A DNA stretch of 64,000 nt from DASYAN01 sp963727755. GTDB lineage: Bacteria; Chloroflexota; Ktedonobacteria; Ktedonobacterales; Ktedonobacteraceae. The notes below the pieces were generated by a model. It was not told the origin of the DNA. It searched no databases and worked only from the letters and a program-made list of their open reading frames with translations. The stretch spans positions 102,712 to 166,711 of the forward strand of contig CAVSHN010000018.1 in assembly GCA_963727755.1 (NCBI GenBank), written 5' to 3'. The translations under genes were made by a program, and so were the position numbers. Of the stretch, positions 56,637 through 64,000 are shown piece after piece; the stretch's first letter is position 1, and every line of letters begins with the position of its first letter.

Positions 56637-57203
56637 AATGTTAGGTCCATTTCCTGATTTTGGAGCTGGACATTGGTCACTGAATGCTGGAAACGTTCCT
56701 GGGCATGCGACAAATGTGTATCTAGCAGGGTGGTCATCTCATCAGGAGACATGATGAACCTGACGATCCCCTCGATGTTCACATCGCTTACTACAAGATG
56801 TGCGTTATCAACACGTGGAACGGCAGTGATAGCGCAAGAGAAACCATAGACTTGAAAATCCAGACGAACGTTACTTGGAGTGATATGGGCAACCGGATTT
56901 TTTATGGGATCGGACGTTCCCCCATTGGGAGTGAGCAGATCGGTGAGAGTCTGTTCTTGGATAGGTAAGGGAATACCTGACAAGAAAAATGGAGGTGAAT
57001 GAATATCTTCTTCTGTGCAATTCAGAGTTGCATTAATCTCGGCTACGGCTAGGTTATGGAGTGGCGGGCGGATTACAAATAGCCAAGCCATACTCAGGCC
57101 AAGCAGCAATAGGACGAAGAATGAGCAAAGACCAGGCAATGCAACCTAGCCCATGGCGCCTTTTCTGAGGACGCGGGAATGTATTAACCGTTGGTGAGAT
57201 CAT
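56630..57203 (-). CDS. Membrane-anchored extracytoplasmic protein (one frameshift)
   Basis: The gene probably starts at ATG 57203 (MISPTVNTFPRPQKRRHGLG) after AGAAGG. Near 57125-57140 the frame shifts, and the known part begins with the membrane helix LCSFFVLLLLGLSMAWLFVI. About 140 residues of beta-rich sequence follow (NIEGIVRFIMSPDEMTTLL, SVTNVQLQNQEMDLTFQ), reminiscent of DUF2993/LmeA-like lipid-binding folds. The match is weak. Its role is unknown. Confidence 0.5.
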
Positions 57204-57223
57204 GTGTAACCTTCTGTTTTTGT

Positions 57224-58494
57224 CTATGAAATACTTGCTTTGCTAGTAATCCAGCTGTTGCCTGTGGCCAATTGGATTAAGTGACATCTCCCCACGCCTA
57301 AAGGGCGGGGGCTTCTCGCCCTGGCGAGCGAGCATTCCTGCTTCGTTGGGGGTTGCCCATTCGAGCTTTCGCCCGAGCAGGTCTGACACCTCCTCCACAG
57401 GCAGACACCGAGAGCCCCTGGCCAGAATGTTTTTGCAGCGTTGATATCCCGGTCGTGCCAGACACCGCACTTTGGGCAGACCCATTCGCGCACATCAAGT
57501 GGGAGGTCTTCTACCACATATTTGCAATCATGGCAGGTTTTGCTGGAAGGATACCAACGATCAATTTTGATGAGAGTTCGCCCGTACCACTGGCTCTTGT
57601 ACTCCAGTTGACGGACAAAACTCACCCCATCCCACGTCATGGACCGATTTGGCCAGACAGTGGTTTTGACCATGTTCTGGACGGCCAGACTCTCCACGCA
57701 AATCACTTGGTTTTCATGAACAATGCGTGTGGAAAGTTTGTGCTGGTAGTCGCGCCTCCGGTCGTTGATACGGGCATGAACACGAGCAATCTTTCGCCGT
57801 GCTTTCTCCCTGTTCTTGGAACCCTTTTTCTTTTTCGCATGCCGACGTTGAGCTTTTGCCAGCCGTTTCTCTTCCCTGGCATAGTAGCGAGGGTGCCCAC
57901 AGCCTCACCAGTCGAGAGGATCACCATCGATTTGAGGCCCAGGTCCAGCCCAACTTGTGCACTTGTAGGTGGAAGAGGTTTGATCTCCTCTTCAAAGAGT
58001 ATGGAGACAAAGTAGCGGTCTGCACAGTCCTTGGAGATAGTGACCGACGATGGTTTGAGATCTCGGGGGAATGCTCAATGGAAGGTGATAGCAAGAGGCT
58101 AATTCATCTTGGCAAGTGTGAGTTGACCATCCAAGAGGCTCAAGGCAGTCCCAACGTAGGTAGCCGACTGGTTGCCTTGCTTTTTCTTGAACGTAGGATA
58201 CTTGGCTCTCCCCTCGAAGAAGTTCTTGTAGGCACGATCCAAGTGGCGAAGAGATTGCTGCAATGGAACGGCAGCAACATCCCCAAGCCATGGGTGTTCC
58301 TTCTTCAAATGAGGCAGCATAGCCGAGAGATCGTTGTAGGTCAGCTTTTGCCCATGTTGGAAGTAAGCAGTTTTGCGAGTCGAAAGGCCCCAGTTGTAGA
58401 CAAAGCGGCAGCATCCAAACGTTTGCGCAAGGATACGCTTCTGTTCGGCAGTCGGGTAGAACCGATACTTGTATGCTCGCTTTGTTTTGCTCAC
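57224..58494 (-). pseudogene. tnpB: TnpB-family nuclease, frameshifted
   Basis: Three minus-strand frames read as one protein: MSKTKRAYKYRFYPTAEQKR to about 58115, then AQVGLDLGLKSMVILSTGEA (RuvC-I Asp), then from about 57706 QVICVESLAVQNM (RuvC-II Glu), CHDC...CPKC zinc ribbon and WHDRDINAAK (RuvC-III Asp). All three catalytic acids survive, but at least two or three frameshifts break the gene. It is a classical IS605-type TnpB, not closely related to the copy at 53020. Confidence 0.75.
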
Positions 58495-58520
58495 TGTCTT
58501 CTTTCTGTGTAAGAATATAG
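57280..58520 (-). mobile_element. IS200/IS605-group relic around the second tnpB
   Basis: The right end shows GCCCCCGCCC-TTTA-GGCGTGGGGA, the hairpin typical of the group, at about 57313-57288, followed by GATGTCAC. The left end was not located; it should lie between 58500 and 58560. Confidence 0.6.
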
Positions 58521-58856
58521 ATATATCATATCACACACGTCAATATACAAATGTTCATCGTACAGGAGAGTCAAATGAACATTATTTCATACAGGAAGGG
58601 GACTGGCTCAACCCAAGCCCCAAATAAGGACTCGCCATTCACCCCCGGGCTCTTGCAAGGGGTCCTCTGGTTCAGAGAAGTGATAGATACTTTAATAACG
58701 GTTGAGAAGGCTGGGTTGGTGACATTTTTGGTGGAGATTGTGAGATCTCTTAATTGACCGGAGTGGTACAATGCATATGTACCGATGAGGTACACAAAAT
58801 TTGCTAGGAAGAGTGAGAAGTCCTGTCTAAATGAACTCGTGATATAAGTGTGTAGT

Positions 58857-61295
58857 ATGCATGGAAAAAGTATAAACACTCTGGAGTATCCTAAGATATT
58901 GGCAAAAGTGGCTGGTGAAGCCGGGTTCTCCGCTGGTAAAGAGTTGGTGCTAGCTCTGGAGCCAACACCAGATTTGGCCGAGGCTAGACGACGTTTGGCT
59001 TTTACTACGGAGGCTTCACGTCTCATCGATTTGTACCCTGATGTCGGCGTGCGTGGCGCTCATGATATCCGCCCGTTACTGACTCGCGCTGCTCGTGACG
59101 GGGTTTTGACAGCGAATGATCTCGTGGCTGTGATGAGGACGGTGCGTAGTTCGCTCTATGTTGCGCGAGTGCTGGAAAAGCTTGATGTTGCAACTTTTCC
59201 TTTGCTGCATGCCCTCGGATCTGATATGCCTCGACGACCGCAAATTATGAACCGCATCGAAGCAACTGTCAGTGAAGATGGTGAAGTATTGGATACAGCT
59301 AGTCCTACATTGCGTAAGTTGCGCTTTGATCTTCGCAGTGCTAATCAGCGCTTGCAAGAGCGTCTGCGTACGCTGGTTGGTGATTTTGCACATGTGTTGC
59401 AGGAAGAGATTATCACTATACGCAATGATCGCTATGTTGTGCCTGTGAAAGCCGAACTTCGTGGGCAGGTCCGTGGCATCGTCCATGATCAATCGTCTAG
59501 CGGCGCAACGGTCTTTATTGAGCCGTTGGTCGTGGTTGAGCTGAACAATAAATTGCGGGAGTTGCAAGCAGATGAGCGTTATGAGATCGAACGTATCCTG
59601 CGTGAGGTTTCCGCCGAAGTTGGCCGTGAGGCAGATGCTCTTAAAGTTGTTGTCGAACTGCTGGCCGAATTTGATATGCACTTGGCCAAGGCTCGCTATG
59701 CTCGCTTGACACGTGCTAGTGAGCCTCGGTTGAACGATGAGGACTCTCGATCTCCGTAATGCTCGCCATCCATTGTTGACCGACAAGGTCGTGCCGATCA
59801 ATTTCTATTTGGGGCAGGATTTCTTTATTGTGGTGATTACTGGTCCTAATACCGGTGGGAAGACTGTTGCACTGAAGACCGTCGGTTTGTTGTCGCTGAT
59901 GGCTCAGTCCGGTCTGCATATTCCTGCCGATGAGGATTCAGAGATTGCGGTATTCCAGGATATTTTTGCTGATATCGGCGATGAACAGAGCATTGAACAG
60001 AATTTGAGCACTTTTGCGTCTCATATGAGCCGGATTATCGATATCTTGCGTAAGATTGATAGTGAGCGCAAACGCTATACTCCTGATATTCGTGGCAAGA
60101 TGGCAGAGGAGTTGGTGGTACGACAGAAAGAGCGTCCTGTCCATATTTTGGTGCTCTTCGATGAACTCGGTGCCGGTACTGATCCGAGCGAAGGTTCGGC
60201 CCTAGCACGTTCCATCCTTACCTTTCTGCTGGATCGTCATGTGACGACTGTGGCGACAACTCACTACTCGGAGCTGAAGGCCTTTGCCCATCAGCAGAAG
60301 GGGGTGGTGAATGCTTCGGTAGAGTTTGATATTGAGACGCTTTTCACATCCTATAAGCTCAGTATTGGCCTGCCTGGTCGCAGTAATGCCTTAGCGATTG
60401 CCGAGCGTCTAGGTCTGGACCAGCGCATCATTCGTGGTGCACGTAGGTTTCTGGGCAGTGCCGGTGTCCGTCTGGAGAACCTACTCGAAGGCTTGCAGAA
60501 TGAGCGCAAAGCGATCGAGGATGATCGCTTCCATCTGAATATGGAGCGGGCTGAGACGGAATATCAGCGCAAACAGCTTGAAGAGGAGCGTCTACAGGTT
60601 GAGATGCAACGTGTCAAAATTCTCAATGAGGCACGTATGCAGGCACAACGAGAATTGGATGAGGTTCAAGCTCAGCTTGCAAAAATTAAGGGAGAAGTGA
60701 AGCGCGGCGATCTGAACTTTGAGCGTTTGGGTGAGTTGCGTCGGCGTGCTCGCGGTCTGGAAGAGAAAACGGTGCGATTGCCTGAGCCTGTGCGTGCTCG
60801 CCAATCCTCGCCCCAGGAAGAACGGTTGGAAGGGCCATTACAGATTGGGGATACGGTGTGTGTACTCAGCTTTGGGCAAACGGCTCAATTGCTAGGTCTC
60901 TCGGCTGATCGTGGTGAGGCTGAAGTACAGGTTTCAATGCGTGTACGTGTGAGTGTTGACAATATCGAACGTATCACAAGCGTAAGGCAGCTTTTGATGA
61001 GCGTAAGCAATCAAGTATCACGCGTCCAATGCTGGAAGATCGTCCTGAGGTGCCAACGCAGTTGGATATGCGTGGCTGGCGAGTTGAGGATGCACTAGAG
61101 GAACTGGAGACTTATCTCAATGATGCCGTTCTATCTGGCATGTCCTCAGTACGTGTTGTGCATGGCAAGGGGACAGGTGCGTTGCGTGCAGCTGTTCGCG
61201 AACAACTTGTACATCATCCTCTGGTCAAGTCATTTGCATTGGCATCACCACAAGAAGGTGGTGATGGGGTGACGATTGTTAAATTGAGAGTTTAG
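58857..61295 (+). CDS. mutS2: MutS2 endonuclease/ATPase (two frameshifts)
   Basis: MutS2 acts on branched DNA or stalled ribosomes and is not part of mismatch repair. Reconstructed length is about 812 residues. The N-terminal region and MutS core (to about 300) are followed by Walker A GPNTGGKTVALKT, Walker B LVLFDELGAGTDPSEGSA, a long coiled-coil and a C-terminal Smr nuclease domain (LDMRGWRVEDALEELETYL, VVHGKGTGALR). An extra G at 59741-59742 breaks DETLDLRNARHPLL. A missing base near 60980-60990 breaks the link before AFDERKQSSITRPM. Both look like sequencing indels. The ATG at 58857 is preferred over the GTG three codons earlier. Confidence 0.85.
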
Positions 61296-61513
61296 CAGCC
61301 ACATAGACATGGCCTAAGAAAGTTTAAAGTGCCACAAGTGAGTATGCCTGCTGCTATGATCTTGCTCCATATGTCTGATGCTTGGGGATGATCTGGCAAC
61401 CAACCCTTTGTTAGCACAATTGCAATCTTGTCTGCTCTTTCACAATATTTCTGTATAGACTGATTTAAAGCACTTATTTGAGATTTGCTTAAATAAGGTG
61501 CCTCTTTTATCAT
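61292..61513 (-). CDS. Small hypothetical protein, coupled to the upstream gene
   Basis: The protein has 73 residues (MIKEAPYLSKSQISALNQSI), and its ATG overlaps the reconstructed stop of the upstream gene as TAATG. The second half is hydrophobic (IWSKIIAAGILTCGTLNFL) and ends in CLCGC. It overlaps the mutS2 3' end by four bases. No family is recognised. Confidence 0.4.
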   Translation of the reverse strand: MIKEAPYLSKSQISALNQSIQKYCERADKIAIVLTKGWLPDHPQASDIWSKIIAAGILTCGTLNFLRPCLCGC

Positions 61514-63429
61514 TAATTGGAATATTGTTGGCTATCGGTTGTATGATTGGATTGCTGTGTTTGGTAAAAATCTTTTACAGCATTATTGGCATTCGCTAGC
61601 CACCCTCTGCATGTCTTGGGAGGCTAGATCCATCAACACTCGTTGGTATGGATCGATAATTATTTTCGATGTTGAATTCTTCCATTAGTTTTTGAATGTG
61701 GAAGATAATCCTAGCGTTACACATCTCTGCAATCTGCGCTGGGACGCTTTTTAGCTCTGCTAGATACTCAATGACCTCGTCAGGGGGTGGGGATTTGATT
61801 GTCTCTATCTTGAGCTGCTCCTTCGTCTGGAAATATTTATCGGATATAACAAGCAGTTGATGGAATTTACGCTCTTGCTTCTCCTCCTCATGCTTCGTAG
61901 GATTAAGTGGGTTTCTGATATCTGTAGTGCCAGCATAAGCTAGCAATGGCTGATTGTCGGTATTGTACTTCTCATCGGGATGTGGAGACCATGCCCGTCC
62001 GGGGTTAAATCAAGTGGAGTTTCTTGACCACCAATCCTCGTCAGAGTCTAGAGGACGAGACTCTTCTCTGGATCATACCCATCTATGAGAAGCTGCCATG
62101 CGCCGTTTATAATACGTGTTTCGTATTCTGACATTCGGTTTTCTGTGAATTTATTGACTAGACTTTTCCACATCTCATTGCGTTGCTGCGGCTCCGGCAT
62201 AGCCTTAAACGTAGCCAACCAGTTAAGAGCTTCTCTATATTGATCTATTGCCTTTGAAGATTGTTCCTTATAATCCAAAGGAGCGTGAGAAAGAGTAATA
62301 GTCCTGTCTGGAGTCCCTCCAACTATAAACTCACACATTCGCAATTTGTCTGCTAGAAGTTGGTGCAACATTGCTGCAAAATCTGTATCCTTAGACGGAT
62401 TCGGCACTAATTTTTCAAATTTGCCATGATCTGCCTTACGAACATCTAGCATATTAAAACTTGCCTGCTTCATAAGCCCAGGTTCCCTATATTTTTCTCT
62501 TAGCCTCTGTACTTTTTTCTCATCATACATGTTTTGCTTTGTATTGCTATCTTGCCACCCTGCTGAGCCAACGGATGGCGTAGGTGTGGTGGTATCGACT
62601 CTTCTGGGGCAATCTCTGTAGATGTGGTTGGTTCATCAGTTCTTTCAGCCTGTCGTTTGCGCTCACATATATTGTTGTATAACTCTTTTATCTGAGTTAT
62701 ACTTATATCACGATTTAATATCTTTCTCTCACCATTATTAAGATAATCAAGGTTGTTGTAGTAAGCAATCTGTGTGAGCAAGTAATCATCCGTCAACCCG
62801 CATTTGTGCAGCTCTTTCTTCGCTGCTCTATATATGCTATTAGGTACTTGGCAGTATCTTTGTCCATCGCTTGTCGATAGTCATCGTAAGACCCAAAATA
62901 TATCCTTCCGGCACGGTCCCACAAATCAACCTTGTCCCGAGCTTTTTGGAGTTTCGCACGCAGACGTTGTTTTACTTCTGGTGGTATGTATGGCGCGTTT
63001 TCTTGTGGTGTAGATGGCGTGTTTTTAATCAGGTGGAGAGTAGCGTCAATATCGCGACGTTTGCTATTTGCTAGATTATCCATATCCTTTTTGCGTTTTT
63101 CCACCTTGTCACACAATTTGATAAGATCATCAAATGCCGTTTTATATGGATTGGAGCCCATAGAATAACTATCAAGCATCTTGTCAAACATGTATCCTAC
63201 TATGCTCTCCCATCATTTTTAGTCTCTGTTGCTCGTTCCCAGAAAGGTACGAAATCTACTCTGTATCCGTAAGCAGCTTACAGATGTCATGTGCTATAGC
63301 GGTTGCCTTATATATGTCGCTGCTAAAGACTTCGGATAGCCGTCTTATGGGATCAAAGGGGAGTGGTGTGTTCTCTTGTGGAGTAGTATTTTCTATATTA
63401 TGTTGACGGATCTCTATTCGATTTTGCAT
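61513..63429 (-). pseudogene. Large AT-rich hypothetical gene with many frameshifts
   Basis: The start at 63429 (MQNRIEIRQHNIENTTPQ) has AAGGAGAG upstream. Five separate frames join smoothly across one-base shifts near 63270, 63215, 62795, 62515, 62055, 61980 and 61600. Examples are NAG joining LTDDYLLTQIAYYNN and MYDEKKVQRLREKYREPG following QSK. Joined, they give about 640 charged, mostly helical residues ending DSQQYSN. No domain is recognised. Such a density of indels fits either a pseudogene or poor local sequence. Composition is like the coiled-coil genes at 20-25 and 42-46 kb. Confidence 0.5.
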
Positions 63430-63600
63430 AATAGTGCTCTCCTTGTCTTTATGGGCGTCTGTCAATGGTAATATCGGTATTACAGCCGTATGACATTAAA
63501 AATGTGCAAGGGTGGCTGTGTGTTATCTGCGTGCTTAAGCATGCCATTCGATATTTTATGCATATTGCCGCATATGCTGATATTTTTGTTCTTTTCAGTA

Positions 63601-63727
63601 TTTTGGGTAATTAATACTGCAATAGGTAGGTTCGAGCATGCCTGCAACTGTTACTAAGTATACCCAAAAGTAGAGCCTTTTTTCAATACCAAATTAGAGA
63701 CATCTTCTACGAATGTCTCTTTTTTTT
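63601..63727 (+). ncRNA. Candidate small RNA ending in a strong terminator
   Basis: TTTTGGGTA (63601-63609) and TACCCAAAA (63661-63669) form a 9-bp closing stem around about 50 bases. A perfect 8-bp terminator hairpin with eight T follows. No ORF ends before it on the plus strand and the flanking genes are on the minus strand, so the terminator has no protein-coding gene. The 5' end and promoter are not certain. Confidence 0.4.
63696..63727 (+). terminator. Rho-independent terminator
   Basis: AGAGACAT (63696-63703) pairs with ATGTCTCT (63713-63720) around a 9-base loop, followed by a run of eight T ending at 63727. It is clearly oriented to the plus strand. Confidence 0.8.
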
Positions 63728-63804
63728 GTTCAACGCGGTTTTTAGCCGCTACCACATTGCCCTCAAAAATCTGTTTTTATAGATAAGAGCGCCAATTGAT
63801 GTAT

Positions 63805-64000
63805 TTAGCCTTCATTCATTTCTCCGGTGATGTAAAGCCAACGTGCGAAGTGCATACGCAGATCATCAGTCATCCGTTGGCGAATTTCAGCATTCTCATA
63901 GAGATGCTCACGTAAGTGGAGTAACATCACCGCCTCTTCCCATACGAAACCAACATTCATCAGATAGTCGAGCATGATCTGGTCTTCGCTACTCCTGGGT
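63805..64000 (-). CDS. Hypothetical protein, C-terminal part only
   Basis: An open minus-strand frame enters from the window edge and stops at 63805. The 64 residues (LDYLMNVGFVWEEAVMLLHL, then MTDDLRMHFARWLYI) are helical, with hydrophobic and charged residues well spaced. Family unknown; the N-terminal part lies outside the window. Confidence 0.55.
   Translation of the reverse strand, partial: PRSSEDQIMLDYLMNVGFVWEEAVMLLHLREHLYENAEIRQRMTDDLRMHFARWLYITGEMNEG

Noticed and set aside
57353..58512. Plus-strand ORFs of 220 and 237 codons opposite the second tnpB
   Set aside because: They are antisense shadows of recognisable TnpB sequence.

Overview
The window looks like a piece of a large soil chloroflexote chromosome, most like class Ktedonobacteria. 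The grounds are a Ser/Thr kinase fused to a WD40 propeller, a NACHT/HEAT-type remnant, many dispersed repeats and insertion-sequence relics, long non-coding gaps, a T-box-controlled pheST operon, and housekeeping proteins of a non-proteobacterial type (PheST, UvrA, MutS2, PrmC, WecA/TagO-like). No rRNA or tRNA gene was recognised. The assignment is inferred from gene content, not from a marker gene.

Layout. 1-3.9 kb: a partial hypothetical gene and a kinase-WD40 gene. 3.9-7.9 kb: pheT, pheS and their T-box leader on the minus strand, with a 24-codon ORF duplicated from the pheS start. 8-8.8 kb: eleven copies of a 75-bp repeat. 9.4-11 kb: a DEAD-box RNA helicase. 11.2-19 kb: accessory debris, with a decayed NACHT/HEAT gene holding a 9-bp minisatellite, two MITEs with perfect 8-bp target duplications, an isochorismatase pseudogene, a DUF1828 gene pair and an HSDR_N-type nuclease. 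19-25 kb: a TPR gene and a tandemly duplicated HEAT plus serine-rich/coiled-coil gene pair. 25.3-36.8 kb: a transmembrane pseudokinase next to a seven-gene exopolysaccharide cluster (PelD, PelE, PelF, PelG, a deacetylase, a GH114 and a GH135/spherulin-4 protein). 37-42 kb: an ImuB-like Y-family polymerase, a LOR/SDH (TIGR00300) protein and a broken PARIS-like ATPase/DUF4435 pair. 42.3-46.8 kb: a coiled-coil plus OTU-like protease gene split by a transposase relic and flanked by an 87-bp direct repeat. 46.8-64 kb: prmC, a WecA/TagO-like transferase, a toxin-antitoxin pair, uvrA, an MqsA-like antitoxin interrupted by a tnpB element, two signal peptidases, a second tnpB relic, mutS2, a heavily frameshifted AT-rich gene, a candidate small RNA and a partial gene.

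How the genes work together. The most coherent system is the minus-strand cluster at 27.3-36.8 kb. PelD/E/F/G-like proteins would polymerise and export a GalNAc-type polymer. Three extracytoplasmic enzymes, resembling the deacetylase and two hydrolases of fungal galactosaminogalactan clusters, would modify and cut it. The convergent pseudokinase has an outward-facing beta-rich domain and might sense that polymer.

A general caution. Several conserved genes (pheT, mutS2, a DEAD-box helicase, two kinases) are each interrupted by one or two single-base frameshifts, often at short homopolymers. These look more like sequencing indels than biology. Long genes such as uvrA and the pel cluster are intact. 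Broken genes below are therefore reported over their reconstructed full extent.
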